A DNA stretch of 64,000 nt, taken from Astrothelium macrocarpum (lineage: Eukaryota > Ascomycota > Dothideomycetes > Trypetheliales > Trypetheliaceae). Positions 48,574-62,349 of the stretch are shown in pieces. Made by a program: the position numbers and the translations under genes. How positions within the stretch are numbered: the stretch's first letter is position 1; every line of letters begins with the position of its first letter. The stretch lies in the NCBI GenBank assembly GCA_021030915.1, contig JAGEMR010000150.1, positions 1 to 64,000 on the forward strand, read 5' to 3'. Below the pieces are notes generated by a model, which saw only the letters and a program-made list of their open reading frames with translations, did not search any database and had not been told where the DNA came from.

Positions 48574-49284
48574 GCCATAACGCAGAATGGCTCAAAACGG
48601 CTCATAATTTCGCCGAAGATGTTCCGCACACATAAATCCCCACCAAATTGATATGATAATGAGAAATCAACAAAATAAATTCGTGTTTCTAATTTTTATT
48701 GTCTAATTCGGAAAAAATGAAATTGAAATTGTTCAAATTTGGCTCTCAACGAGATATTTGACCATTTCGTTTATCCAAATCAGATTATTTCAAGAACCGG
48801 CCATTTCATATTATTTTTACTGAATCTTTTAAACCTTCTGAATTTTTTATTGAATCTTCTGAAATTACTGAACGACCTTCTGAGACTTTTGAATGACCTC
48901 TTTTTGAATCTGTTATTATTGAACCTTCTTCTAAATTTCCTTCTGAATCTGTTATTAAATCTTTTTCTGAATCTATTATATTCAAATTTTTTTCTGAATC
49001 TATTATAATTCCTTCTTCTGAAATTATTTTTTATTATTTATTGATAGAATAATTTATAATTTTATTGAAAGACGATAAATTTGATAAAATTAATTCAGAT
49101 AAATTATAATTAATTCAATTTTTAATCATTTAATTTTTAATTATTTAATTTTCAGTTATTTTATGAAATTATTATTTTGATCATTTTCATTAGAAATCAG
49201 AAAATGAATCTAATAATGATAATGATTATTTAAAAATCTAAAATTAATCTGATTGAAATAAAATTTAATTAATTAAATTATATT
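48574..49284. repeat. Repeat R, left copy
   Basis: About 710 bp matching 62886-63613 in the same orientation. Shared marks: gccata/gcgcag at the left edge, ccgaagat.ttccgcacacataaat, a degenerate tandem of ctgaatctt-type words (48820-49020), and a final stretch ending in ttaattaaa.tatattta. On the minus strand the tandem part reads as Ser/Glu-rich. It is cut at 49284 by the P1 insertion. Element type unknown; it might be the 3' part of the minus-strand pogo relic or a separate repeat. Confidence 0.75.
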
Positions 49285-49810
49285 TAACGTATTCCACAAG
49301 CGAGCGGAACATACAAGCGAGTGGAACACGAACATCAAAAATTTATCCCACTTATTTCAACACATAATATCTGAATATAATAACGTATATTCAATTCACA
49401 AAAAAATTCGAATATAATTTATAATTTAGATTATTCAAAAAGATCAATTTGATACGAAAAAAGATGTGTTTATAATTTTTGATGTTTTTCGTACGATCAT
49501 ATATCAAAGAAATCACGGTATCCAATCTAGAATCGATATATAATCCAATTCTTTGAAATTTACAAAAATAGAAGAGGATATGATTATATATCATATATTT
49601 GACTTTGATATATAAGAATTTTCTCCTATTTACGCCTGAATTCGAGATATCGCAGATTTATTATTCATTTTATGAAATGAAAAGAAGATTAGAAAAAATT
49701 AATTTACAAATTTTATCAAACGAAAGATTAAATTTAAAATAAAATTTAATCGAAAATTTAATTATCAAAGATATTTATATGAAGATTTTGGTATAATTAA
49801 AGGCTGATTC

Positions 49811-50226
49811 TGTTATAACCACAGTGTCTGGGGGGTCACGCTACGGTATCCACCAACCACGGGGGTAGGCCGTAGGCACCAACTCACCAGCTCACCAGTG
49901 AGGAAGTGAGACTCACCAGCTCACCAGTGAGGAAGTGAGACTCACCAGCTCACCAGTGAGGAAGTGAGACTCACCAGCTCATCAATGAGGAAATGAACCT
50001 CACCCACCGTAGAATGAACAAATCAAATATATAGGAACGTAACGAAATCTAATGACTTCGTTATATTCAAAGCCATTTTTTAAATTAGTCTTTGATAATG
50101 TCTTTAATAGAATTTTGAATTATCAAATTATATTATTCTTTATTAATTCAATTCTTTACCGATTCATTTCAGAAGTCATTTTAATTCTAAATAAATTTGA
50201 CCTCAAGAATATCTAGAATTATAATA
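49811..50226 (+). repeat. 5' LTR (416 bp)
   Basis: The first ~200 bp keep normal G+C; from about 50040 on it is strongly A+T-shifted against the 3' LTR. It carries four 29-bp tandem units where the 3' LTR has three, which accounts for the whole 29-bp length difference. Confidence 0.95.
49882..49997 (+). repeat. 29-bp tandem repeat x4 in the 5' LTR
   Basis: The unit actcaccagctcaccagtga + ggaagtgag runs at 49882, 49911, 49940 and 49969. The first three units are identical; the fourth is diverged by transitions. There are no spacers, so this is not a CRISPR array. Confidence 0.95.
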
Positions 50227-50979
50227 TATTGAATATCTTCAAAATGAATCAATAAAAATAATCATAAAATAATGATGATTCATTTTAGATTGGAAAAAAC
50301 CGACCCATATCATGATTTGATGAAAAAATCAGAAAATCTGATAATTTCTATTAAAATCATTCGAAAATGGAAGATTGATTTAATACCATTTAATTATATT
50401 TCATATTTGAAGATATTATAATAATCAATCAATTTCTTTTTATAATCACGTTCATGAAAGGAAGAATATTCCATTGGATCCAATCACGTTTCATTAGTTA
50501 TATAATAGGGGCTGAGAATCAAATGATCAATAGCATATTTCAGAATTTTGGTATATTCAAAAGAAAAATTATCAAAATATTCGGAATATTTAATTAATAA
50601 ATAATGGCCGAATAAATAATTCTGAATATTAAATAAAAGATTTCAGCGGCAGATTATATAATCAGATTCTAAGAATATATTCAATAAATTAAATGGAGTG
50701 ATGAAATATTTCGTTTCATATTCTATAAAAAATTCAAAAATAATATCAAGAATGAATTAATATATTATATAGATATCACGGATATCCTATCATAATTAAT
50801 AAAGATAATGATTGAATTAGACGATAAATTATATATAAAAATTTTAAAAAAAAAAGAAGGCCGAAAATTAATCATTGGATGGGAAAATTCATGAATTCAG
50901 AATAATGATTATAATGATCCAATGGATTTTAATTTTGTTAGAAAAGGAAAAAAGGGCAGTGTCCGTCCAAAGAAGGGGT

Positions 50980-53900
50980 CCAAAGGTAAAAAATGTTATT
51001 TTTATGGAAAAGAGGGACATTTCGTAAAAAATTACCGATCCAAATCCAATATGATATGATAAGAAATCGTAATCATAAAAAGGAAGATTAATATGATTTT
51101 AATAGATTATTCAGATGAGAAAATTTTAATCAAAGGAATCGTCCAAGAAACGTCTGATAAAAAAAACAAATGATAATTCGATTAATAAAATAACGATGAA
51201 AAGAATAATCTATTTCCAATATTAAAAAATATATAAAAAATCCGCGAAAGAATATGAAAATATATAATATAATTAAATCAGCGAACAATTCGAATTATAA
51301 AAGGATATCCAATAACCGAATTCATATTTTAATAATATATTAAAAAAATATTAAAATAATCTAATCATAAGAATCACCTTATGATTAGATTTTATACAAT
51401 TTCTAATTATTCAATATATCTTATTATAATACAAATTTTTAGAGAATAATTTGGAATTTTTATGGAATTATTATCGGAAAATTTTGAAATATAGAAAAAT
51501 GTTTCATTTGATATAACCAATCCGAATCATAGGCGATTAGTCTTGTCAGAGGAATATCAGAATCCGGAATGCCAATTATCAGAATATCAAAAATATCGAA
51601 AAATAAAAAAGAATATTTGACGGAATCATATCACTGATATATAAAATTCACGACATTCTGAATATCGGAAAATACAGTGGTGATAATATTATAATAAGAA
51701 TTGCAGAAGATATACGCATGACCAATAATAGAAAGGTACATTTATAAATGAAGAAATAGAAGAAATCATATTCATGAATACGCCATTATTTAAGAGAAAT
51801 ATAGAATATTCCCAAATGGATTTATCAACATAATCCATTTACGACTATTAGATCAGAAATTATCTTCAAAAATAATTATTTACTGATAGAGAATATCCAG
51901 ATTATAAAAAAAAATATTATTATTAATATAATGATATGAATTATAAAATCCATATAATAGAAAAACTGGAATAATATAAATAATAATCGTGAGAAAATTA
52001 TAATCTGATTAATTATTTTATCCACCAATAATAAAAGAAAGAATATATATTGATCAATAAACGATATTATAAAAATAGAGAAATTTATTCTTATTATAAT
52101 GATTATGGAATAATATAATATTTATCCATATTTATAAAACAAATTATAATAAAAATATATACGTTATGGGAAAAAGACCTAGATTTTATATATAGAATGC
52201 GTATATAGATCTAAATATTACCCAGATATCCAATCATTTATTATATATTATAATAATATTAGAAAAAAAAAGAGGAATTAAAACGTTAATTGATTTAGAA
52301 ATAAATAGAAATTTTATATCCAAGATATTTTAAAATTCGTTGGATCTATCAATCAAATCAAAAGACCAAAAATATATAATACGCGTAATAATAGGAGAAA
52401 AAATGCCAGAAATTAGCGAAATTTTAGAAAAAATTCGATCAATATTTATGACTATCGTAAAATATATTAAGAAAATCATATTTGATATTATTATTATGAT
52501 CAGATACGATATCATATTAGAATTATTTTGATTATAATAATATAATCCAATAATTAATTGAAAAAATAAAATATTGGAAATGAACGAATATAATTATAGA
52601 ATTATATCAAAATTTTTATATTTAGATATGATAAAAGATAAAATGAATGATTATTTTATATAAATCATTTCGAAAAATAAAATTCTCATTAAAGGAATTT
52701 CAGATATAATAAATATTCCAATAAAATAGAAAGATCGAAAAATTAATAATTTGAAAATAATTCCAATTATTTCTGAAATTCTTTTGAAATATAAAAAATG
52801 AATACATTTTTTTAAAAAAGAATTAGATATTAAAATATTATTTAAATATTAATCATAGAATTATGAAATAAAATTTCTTATAAAAAAATAATCTATATTC
52901 AAATCCATTTATATATTATTCAATAAAAAATTTAAAATATTAAAAGAATATTTGAATAAAAATTTAAAAAAGGATTTTATCAGAAAATCGGAATTATTTA
53001 TAAAATATCCGATTTTTTTTATATCAAAAAAAGATAGAAATTTGCGATTTTATATGAATTATTAATAATTCAATAAAATAATAATTAAAAATTGATATTT
53101 ATTAATAAATATCATAAAATTATAAAATAGACTTTTAGATATATAATGATTTATCAAATTGGATCTATTAAAGGTCTATAATTTCATATAAATGAAAAAA
53201 AATAAAAAATAGAAAATAATATTTCGAATAAAATATGAATATTTTAAATATTTTATTATATCATTTGAATTCATAAACACATTAATTAATTATTAAATGT
53301 TCATAAATAATATATTATAATCATATTTTAATAAATTCATAATAATATATTTAAATAATATCCTTATTTATTCAAAAATCAAAAAAAAATATACGTAATA
53401 TATATAATAAATATTCCAAAAATTAGATAAATAAAATTTATAATTAAAATTATCGAAATATGAATTCTGGATTAAAAAAACGAATTTTTTAAATTATATC
53501 ATTAGAATAAAAATTATATAAATTGATTTAAATAAAATAAAATCAGTCAAAAAATGGCCGGAATCAAAAAATATAAAAAATATCCAATTTTTTTTAAAAT
53601 TCGTCAATTATAATAAAAAATTCATTAAAAAATATTTTTTTAAAATTCAATTTTTAATAAAACTGATAAAAAATAAAAAAATATTCATTTTCAGAAAAAA
53701 TGAAAAAAAGATATTTAAAACATTTAAAAAAGATTATTTATGAAATCCTATATTAAAAATCATTGAATTATCAGAATCAATATAAATTAAAATTGATATA
53801 TCCAATTTAACGATAGAAATATATCTGCATCAATAATCATAAAATGGGAAATAATATCTAATAAAATATTATTCAAAGAAATTTTCAGAATCAGAATAAA

Positions 53901-55560
53901 ATTATGATATTTATGATAAAAAATTCTTTATTATAATTATTGTATTATAATATTGGAAGATATATATTAAAGAATCATCATTTTTAAAAATTTTCATAAA
54001 TCATAAAAATCTTATCTATTTCATAATAACGAAATAATTAAACTGATAATAAATCAGATGGTCAGAATTTTTAGAATAATATAAATTTATCATCAAATAT
54101 ATATCAGAAAAAGACAATCCTAGAACTGATATTCTAAACCGAAGACCGGATTATATAATAAAAAAAGTCAAAAATCAGACAATTCTTCAAATAAATCAAA
54201 ATAATATATTATCAGAAAAATATAAAAAAATCAATATAATTTTAATTATTTTTAAACAGAATCAATAATTAAAATAAAAGGTCATAATCTCATATAAGAA
54301 AATTAAAAAAATTATTAGAAAATATCATAACAGATTATTTTATGAATATCTAAAAATCGCGTAAATCATTAGAAATATCCAATAAAATTATCATTTTAAA
54401 AGAATAAAAAAATATATTCAAAATTATATTATCAAATATAAATCATATCAAAAGAATAAATATAATATATAAACGAGAAAAAGAATAGCCATATCAATAA
54501 AATCATCATATAAATCATTTAAATAAATTATTATAGATTTTATTATAGATTTATCAGAATCATAAAATCCAATAATAGAATTAAAATACGATATAATCAT
54601 GATTATTATAAATAAATTAATAAAATATATTGTTATTAAATAATTCAAAAAAATATATGAAATAATTCATATAACCGAATTATTATTTCAAAAAATGATC
54701 AAATATTTTGAAATTCCAATAAATATCATATCCGATAGGGATCAAAGATTTACATCAGTTTATTAAAAAATAATTCTAAATGAATTCAAAATTAAATTAA
54801 AAATATCCATAATATATCATAAAAAAATAAATGGCCAGATAGAACGGATGAATTAGACATTGGAATAATATTTGAGATATTATATAAATAACCAATAAAA
54901 TAATTGGATATTTTTATTATTTATGATATAATTAATATTAAATCAAAGGACGTTATCAATTATATAAAAAATATTAATGGAATATATTCTGAATCAAAAT
55001 AATGAATATTAAATTAGGCGAAATATAAAAACATTTTCAGATCAAATATAATAAAATATATTATATAAATTGAAAATTTTGATATAAATATAAAAAAATA
55101 TTAAAAAAAATAATCAATAGATATTAATCAGAAATAAAAGAATTAACGTTTTTTAAAAAAATGAATTTTAATTAAAAAAGAAAGATAAAATATATCTATT
55201 TATCAAAAATTTTAAAAATAAATTATTAATAAAAAAATTAGAATCAATCAAAATCGGACCATTTTTGATTCAAAAATAAAAAAATCTAATAAATTTCAAA
55301 TTCAGATTATCATTAGATATAAAGATATATTCTATATTTTATATATTTTTATTATAATCAATAAATCCAATAATATTATATCAAATCATTTTCTATTTCC
55401 AATCAGAAAAAAAAAACGAATTCGAAATAAAAAAAATATTCAAATATTATAATAATTTATATTTAATTAAATGGAAAAAATATCCGAATTCGGAAAATAT
55501 ATAAAAAAAATTGGAAAATTTAAAAAATTATCAATAGAAAATTAAGAAATTTTGCCAATA
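50980..55560 (+). pseudogene. gag-pol relic of the gypsy element
   Basis: At 50975-51045 a gag CCHC knuckle survives as CYFYGKEGHFVKNY, with two of its Cys changed to Tyr (TGT to TAT type). At about 53010-53300 a reverse-transcriptase palm region is readable through stops (FISKKDRNLRFYMNY, YLLINIIKL, FIKLDLLKVYNFI). At about 54700-54910 the integrase core has NIISDRDQRFTSVY with the second Asp and NGQIERMN with the catalytic-Glu region. At about 55410-55555 a chromodomain-like tail reads LIKWKKYPNSENI. All domains are in plus-strand order. The protease and RNase H between them were not identified. Beyond repair; family assignment is firm from the integrase and RT words. Confidence 0.88.
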
Positions 55561-56145
55561 AAAAAGAATGTGTTATTAGAAATCAGATCAATCTCCTTTT
55601 TAAAATAGATATATTAAAAAATTCCCATCGAAATAATTACGGGACCATCAAATAAGATATCCTTAATCTGAATAAACAAATTCCAAATCAAAAATGATAA
55701 ATCAATCATTATTACCGCCGTAAAATAATTTTTATTATCGATATTTTCCAATAAATCAAATTCATATTCCATTTTCTCTTTTATATAATCCTTCATTTGG
55801 CGAAATATTTTCTTATTTCAAAATAAACGAATCAATATCTATATTAATTCCTTTTCATTTTCTTCAATATATTTCCGGTATTCATCATGAATTTTATCCA
55901 ATAAAATTCAGAAAAGATTCATATATTTTTTACCATTTTTTATACATTCAGAATATTTCAAACAAAATTCCATAACGACATAAATAAGGCCATGAAAGAG
56001 GTAACGGTCATAAATAATAGAAATAGAAAAACCGAAATTAGAAATTTCATGCGTAAGATAAAGACGGTCAGAGGAGGAATGGAAAGATATTGTTAATAAA
56101 ATTCACGGAAAATTCGGAATTTATAAACACGTGAGATCATGTATC

Positions 56146-56158
56146 GAAAAAGGAGGAA
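56146..56158 (+). other. Polypurine tract
   Basis: gaaaaaggaggaa ends 3 bp before the 3' LTR, as expected for plus-strand priming. Confidence 0.8.
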
Positions 56159-56161
56159 TAA

Positions 56162-56548
56162 TATTATAACCATAATGTCTGGGGGGTCATACTACGGTAT
56201 CCACCAACCACGGGAATAGGCCGTAGACATCAATTCATCAGTTCATCAATGAGAAAATAAAACTCACCAGTTCATTAATAAGAAAATGAGATTCACCAGT
56301 TCATCAATAAAAAAGTGAACCTCATTCATCGTAAAATGAATAAATCAAATATATAAAAACGCAGCGAAATTTAATGACTTCGTTGTATTCAAAGCCATTT
56401 TCTAAATTAGTCTTTGATAACGTCTTCAGTAGAATTTTGAATTATCAAACCACATTACTCCTTGCTAGCTCAGTCCTTTATCGACTCACTTCAGAAGCCA
56501 CCTTGATCCCAAGTAGACTTGACCTCAAGGATACCTAGGATCATAACA
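56162..56548 (+). repeat. 3' LTR (387 bp)
   Basis: Three 29-bp units. The inner ~220 bp is A+T-shifted, and the outer ~150 bp (from about 56400) keeps its G+C, the mirror image of the 5' LTR. Confidence 0.95.
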
Positions 56549-56989
56549 GATTCCGGTTGATGAATAATATCAAAATGAAATATAATATATTGAATGAAAA
56601 TATTTAAAATTTTAATGAAAATGATTTTATGATGGGAATTATTTTAAATATTTTAAAAATTATTATTGATTTAAAAAGACGTTATAAATTAAAATAGATT
56701 CAATCGAATAATCGTGAATGAATTTCGGTGATTTTAGATATTAATGGAATAGGCCGAATAATTCTGTCTTTTATCATTTTTTAAGGTAAAATCCATTAAA
56801 ATTTTTGATATAATGAGAATTAATTATCATTCTAATGACGAATTGTAATCTTTAAAAATGGCTGAATAATAAATGAATTTGATATTGAATGAATTAAATA
56901 TTTTAATATATATATAAAAAAAGAGATTATGGATGTATATCATTTATTGATTCTGAATAGATATAAGAATTATAATTTTATGAAATTTG

Positions 56990-57788
56990 AAAATTCTTGT
57001 GAGAAGAATAAAATAATAATTCTTTATATACCGTCATATTCATCGTATTTTTTATAATTATTGAATATGGGCTATTTTTCGCCTTTAAAGAAGACGTATT
57101 CATATCAGATTGAAATTTTGATATACAATCAGATTAATTATATCATAAAAATTGAATTTTTATCAGTTTTTATTAATATATTTAAAATATTAATTATAAA
57201 AGATCAGATTTTAGAAGATTTTAAAAATATTGAATTTATTTCTTTTAATTCATAAATAATTTTGAATAAATTAGATATTCAATTAAAGATTTTATTAGAA
57301 TTATTTTTTCAGAAAATATTTTGAGAATTCAAAATATCAAAGAATATTAAAAAATTTGAATTTCAATTTATATTAATTTTTAAAAAAATTCGCCAATTAG
57401 ATTTATTGAAATATTGGAAATTTTTATTAAAAATATATAAATGATGATATATTAATTTGAGATTATAAAAATATGAATTAAAAAATTTAAAATAATAAAT
57501 GTAATTCATATAAAATATAAAATACGTAAAAGAAAATATTTATAAATAAATGGAATTTTAAATAAAGAGAAAATCTAAAAATTAGATATTATAAAAATTA
57601 ATAATACGAAATCTAGATATTTGAATATTAATGAAGATGGTGAAATAAAAAGTAATATTATTCGTTAAAAATATTGTAAAAATTGCGGAAAAATTGGATA
57701 TAATACCAGAATATATGAAAATGATAAAGAAGAAAATTCTGAATCAGATACAAATAATATAAATAAAATTTTTGATAATGATATTGAA
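56990..57788 (+). pseudogene. P1 transposase relic (pogo/DDE_1), 3' part
   Basis: Readable fragments include NIIILYIPSYSSYFL and then LNMGYFSPLKKTYSYQIE, the segment following the second catalytic Asp in fungal pogo transposases. The C-terminal knuckle YCKNCGKIGYNTRIYEN (about 57668-57720) has His and one Cys lost. The end is EENSESDTN..., near 57788. The 5' part lies between 49340 and 49800 and is not clearly readable. Confidence 0.82.
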
Positions 57789-57877
57789 TAATTGATGGTT
57801 TTTTGATTGAGATGGTAGCTTTTTTGGTGTTTGTGTTCCACTCGTTTATATGTTCCGCTCGCTTGTGGAATACGTTA

Positions 57878-58102
57878 TAAAAAATTTTGTATTATTTATT
57901 TTGATTAATTTAAATTTTTTAATATTAAAAAATATTTTTTTAAAAATTAATAAATTCAATAAATTAAATTAAAAATTTATAAAAATTTTAAATAAAAATG
58001 ATATAATTAATTTATAAATAAAATATTATATTAAATATATAATTTATAAATATAAATTATAAAATATTATAATCGTTATTATAATTAAATAATTGATAAA
58101 TA
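57878..58102. other. A+T-rich spacer between P1 and P2
   Basis: About 225 bp of sequence older than both insertions. 57885-58095 resembles 61808-62010 inside P3 in the same orientation, but low complexity makes this uncertain. Confidence 0.4.
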
Positions 58103-59959
58103 GAGTCACGTCCCCAGATCTGGTGAGTCCCCAGATCTGGTGAACTTTTCTCAGCTCTTCGTCTGCGATCGCGTTACGTATCGTTTATGAGGAATTTTCT
58201 CCTCATCTGAATTATTAGATATATTTTCTGAACTTTCAATTTCCTTTTCATTATCTATTTCAATTATTGGAGCCTTTTATGGACGATTATATCGTCCTTT
58301 TATTTTAAATTTCGTTTCTGTTTTATGAATTATTTATAACACATTTTCAGTAGAATATAATGAAATATTCTTTAATTGGATTCTTTTTCTTTTAAAATTT
58401 CTTTTTCGTTTTTTAAAAAATATTTATATTTTTTTTAATTAATTTATTATAATAGAAATGATTATATTTTAATTTTCGTAAAAATGAATTATTCGATCGA
58501 TATAACGTTTTATCAGTGATTTAAATATTAATTATTCGTATAATTTTTTATTGAATTATTTATTTAATCGTTTCAATTCAATAAATTCTGAAAAAGAATT
58601 ATCAAATAATAAAAAATCCAAATCGGTTGAATTAGATGATATATATGATTAAATAACGATTAAAATAATTTCATAAAAAAGATTTTTAAAGATTCGTATA
58701 AATATCATAAATAATAAATCAATTTTTCGCCATTTAATAAGAATATTATCTTTAATCATTATCTTTTTACGTATATGACATAATAATTCGATTTATTCTG
58801 ATTATAGAATTTATTATAAATTGAATTGAAAAATTATATATATTTTATTAGAATGAAAATATTTAAAGATCGAAAATATAAAAATATTAAATAATTATAA
58901 TTCATATGAATAATAAAAAAATATAATAAATAAATCGATTTCATTTTCTATATAATAAATAATAAAATCGATTTATATATAATTTTTATGATTATTGATG
59001 ATGAATAAATATCAGCGATTTACAATTTTTTTGTGTATTAAAAATTTAAAAATTTTGATCAATTATTATAATTTTAGATTATTTGATATTTAATCATTTT
59101 GATTAATTATGAAATGCCATTTTTGAAATATTTATTCATTGATCTAATATATATTCATATTCTCATCTTTAAATATCAAAAAAGGAGACAATATTTTATT
59201 TACGATATTAATATATTTAATATCTATTATTTATTTTTATTTATCATTTACAATTTTATTTTATTATATATTATTTAAATATATTAATATTTTTATTATT
59301 TATTTTTTATTAATACCAAATTCTAATTTATTTATATTTCATATATTGGAAAAATTATATTTTCGATTTATAAATTATATTTTAATTATATTAAATTAAT
59401 ATTTCATATATTCATAAATTGTTCTTTTATATCGCGCATATTCCAATTATCAGATAAATATCATTTTTATATCAGAATATCGTTTTTGAAAATGATAAAA
59501 TCATTTATAATTAATAGAATTGAATTGAATAATTATAAATATATTATTTGATATATATCTGACGCGTATAAATCATAATTATTGAATAAATTCTTTCAAT
59601 AATAAAATTAAAAAAGAAATTTTTATAATAATATATCATTTTATTCATCAAATTGGAATGATTTTTTCCGTATTTATGGGAGTTTATTGTATTTTATGGA
59701 TTTGAAAATATAAAAGATCTATATTATATCTGCGGAATAGAATTGAATAAGAAAATTTAAAATAATGAATAATAATATAAAATGAAAAAAAAAAAAAAAA
59801 TTTTTAAAAATTAAAAGAATTTTCTGAATTTCAATTTCATAATTTAAGATTTTTTGGATAGATTTTTGAGATATTGGAATAAATAACGTGTTTCGCATAC
59901 GGAAAATATGCGAAAGGCTCACCAGATCTGGGGACTCATCAGATCTGGGGACGTGACTC
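58103..59959. mobile_element. P2: pogo-type transposon (1,857 bp)
   Basis: TIRs of about 45 bp begin gagtcacgtccccagatctg, with TA flanks at 58101-58102 and 59960-59961. The TIR contains tccccagatctggtga twice with a 17-bp period (58111 and 58128). No readable ORF; a minus-strand Ser/Glu-rich piece at 58170-58270 may be the transposase C-terminus, so the coding strand is probably minus. Interior heavily A+T-shifted, ends intact. Confidence 0.92.
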
Positions 59960-59961
59960 TA

Positions 59962-60466
59962 ATATTTTAAAAAAATTATAAAGAAATGGTTATTATAATT
60001 ATCAACGAATAAAAATCGTGGATTTTTTTTATTATAAATTTTTTTTTAATATAACGATTGAATATTATAATGAATCATTATAGATCCAATTCTTCATTCG
60101 TCCAATTATTTGATGAGATCGTGAAAAATATTATATATTTTTTAGAATCGAAATCATCAAATCAGAAATTTTGAATATTGAAGATTTTTATTACATAAAT
60201 TAAATCTAATGAAAATGCTGAATTATTCATTCCGATATAAATAAATATTATAATTTATTTTTTATTATTATTCTGGCCAATTCCGAATAATTTATCGATT
60301 TTTATAATTTCTTAATTAAATATACAATATAATTTGTTCAAATATCTGATTAAAAAATTCTTTTTATTCAAATTGTATATATTTTGTGGGAGGATTTCAC
60401 GATATTCAATTTTTACATCAATTTATGAGAAATTTTAATATATTAATATCATCATATTAATTCATT
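59962..60466 (-). pseudogene. Fragment of an older pogo transposase (middle part)
   Basis: Minus-strand reading from 60466 down gives VKIEYREILPQNIYNLNKKN and FLIRYLNKLYCIF, the block before the first catalytic Asp in pogo transposases (NIYNxDEKGF-type), with the Asp changed to Asn. Toward 60120 it gives NNWTNEELDL, matching the NGWTNEELxxxWL segment. It continues the fragment at 62350-62761 once P3 is removed, and P2 cuts its far side. Confidence 0.7.
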
Positions 60467-60468
60467 TA

Positions 60469-62347
60469 GGGTCTACCACGGTGGGTTGGTCCACACCATC
60501 GGTTGGTCCACGCTGTACGTGCGATTCATATACACTGAATATACGAATTTTATACATTTAATTATGACAATTCAAAATTTTTTAAAAAATTCAGAATTTA
60601 AAAAATAAATATAAAATATTTTTATCGTATTTTTTAAAAATTTATTTTTATTAATTCGTAAAATGATATATAAATTTAAAATATTTAAATCGATATTAAA
60701 ATATAAATTAAATAATAATAAATCGCAAATAATTATCAATAAATCATAATAATTTCTAATAAATATTAAAGAATTAATTCTAATTTATTAAATCAAATAA
60801 TATATTATCATAAGAATTTCAATTATACGTTTATTATTAATTGAATTCATTGAATTTTTATAAAAAAAAGCGCGTTTATCATATATTTTATTTATATCCC
60901 GTATATATCTATTTTAAATCAATCAGCGCCAATTAAATCGAATATTTTATTAAACGACATTTTCAAATTCATAATATATATATTAATCAATTAGAATTTA
61001 TTCATATGAATGAAATAATAATAAAAATAATAAATCATTAATTTAATACATTTAAAATATAATAAAAAGAATATAAATATAATATTTCAAATATTTATAA
61101 TATAAATGAATCAGAATTCGATATTAATAAAAAATAATCATTTAAAATATTAATTTATTTTGATATAAAAAAAAATAAAAAATTATAATAAATAAATAAA
61201 AATGAATTATAATAATTAAATATATTAATATATCAGATAAAATAATTACGTTTTTTTTTTATTTTTAAAAATGTATAAATGAATATATATTAATCTAATA
61301 TAAATATTCCATCAGAATATTATTTTATAATTAATAAAAATGATTAAATATTGAATAATCTGATATTGAAATGATTGATCAAAATTTTCGATTTTTTAAT
61401 ATACGAATGATATATAAATTATTAATATTTATTTATTATAAATAATCATAATAATTATATTCAAATTAATTTTATTATATATTATATAAAAAATAAAATT
61501 GATTTTATAATTATATCATCATATTATTCGTATATATTTCAATTATTTAATATAAATATATTTTTTATATTCAAATAATTTTATATAAATAAAATAATTA
61601 TATTCTATCAATTTAATATATAATATATATTTAAAATAAAATAAATTGAAATATTTATTCAAATATATAATATAATTATACTAAAAAAAAATATTTATAT
61701 TAATTTTCGAAATATAAATATAATATTTTTAAATCGTAAATGAATTTTAAATAAATTATTTATTATATAAAATATATCATATATAAAAATTTTTATATTA
61801 TTTAATTCGACCGATTTGAATTTTTCATTATTTAAAAATTCTTTTTCAGAAATTATTAAATTTATCAAATCAAATAAAAATTTTATAAAAATTTTAAATA
61901 AAAATAATATAATTAATTCATTTATAAAATATTATATTGAATATATAATATAATTTTTATAAATTTTAAAATATTATAATTATAATTATAATTAAATAAT
62001 TAATAAATCAATCAGAATTTTTTAATAAATAAAAATATAATATTAAAAATAAAAGAATTAAATTGGAAAATATTAATATTTATATAATTATAAATATATT
62101 ATGAATTATATATATATTAAAAAAGAAATTTTATATAAAATATTCCCGTAATTGATTAATAAAAATTATATCAAAAAAAGAAAAATCGGAAAAGATATAT
62201 TATATATCTAATAATTCTTTAAATAATTCAGATTTAGATTAAAAGATATGAATATAAAATATATAAGATTCGTATATTCAGTATATGTGAATCGCACGTA
62301 TAGTGTGGACCAACCGGTGGTGTGGACCAACCCACCGTGGTAGACCC
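60469..62347. mobile_element. P3: pogo-type transposon relic (1,879 bp)
   Basis: TIRs of about 85 bp begin gggtctaccacggtgggttg and end with the mirror ...gtagaccc at 62347. TA flanks lie at 60467-60468 and 62348-62349. The TIR contains ggttggtccac at 60484 and 60501 (17-bp period). The interior is over 85% A+T by eye, with no readable coding. Inserted into the older minus-strand pogo relic. Confidence 0.92.
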
Positions 62348-62349
62348 TA

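Larger units (their letters stand above)
49811..56548 (+). mobile_element. Ty3/gypsy chromovirus-type LTR retrotransposon, heavily RIP'd
   Basis: Two direct LTRs (49811-50226 and 56162-56548) start TGTTATAACC (TATTATAACC in the 3' copy) and end ATAACA (ATAATA in the 5' copy). They are flanked by a 5-bp target duplication GATTC at 49806-49810 and 56549-56553. The element is 6,738 bp. Internal order is gag zinc knuckle, reverse transcriptase, integrase, chromodomain, polypurine tract, as in gypsy chromoviruses. Every coding domain is riddled with stops. It was inserted into P1. Confidence 0.95.
49287..57875 (+). mobile_element. P1: pogo-type transposon (1.85 kb) carrying an LTR retrotransposon
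   Basis: The TIRs begin acgtattccacaagcgagcg at 49287 and are mirrored ending at 57875, about 50 bp with a few transitions. TA flanks lie at 49285-49286 and 57876-57877. The TIR holds acaagcgag twice, at 296 and 313 of the 49 kb block, 17 bp apart. Removing the LTR element and its 5-bp duplication leaves 1,846 bp, the usual size here. Coding strand is plus. Confidence 0.92.

Noticed and set aside
48739..49008. Leu/Asn-rich open frame (and its twin at 63053-63382) resembling a membrane protein
   Set aside because: Both are readings of the degenerate ctgaatctt-type tandem inside repeat R; composition, not coding.
49882..49997. Regular 29-bp repeats suggesting a CRISPR-like array
   Set aside because: Units are directly adjacent with no spacers and lie inside an LTR of a eukaryotic retrotransposon.
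51900..55000. Short A+T-rich frames such as 52330-52531 and 54448-54648
   Set aside because: They are chance openings in the degraded gypsy element; homology words occur in other frames with stops.
49811..56548. Ty1/copia assignment of the LTR element
   Set aside because: The RT words, an integrase downstream of RT and a C-terminal chromodomain-like segment fit Ty3/gypsy instead.
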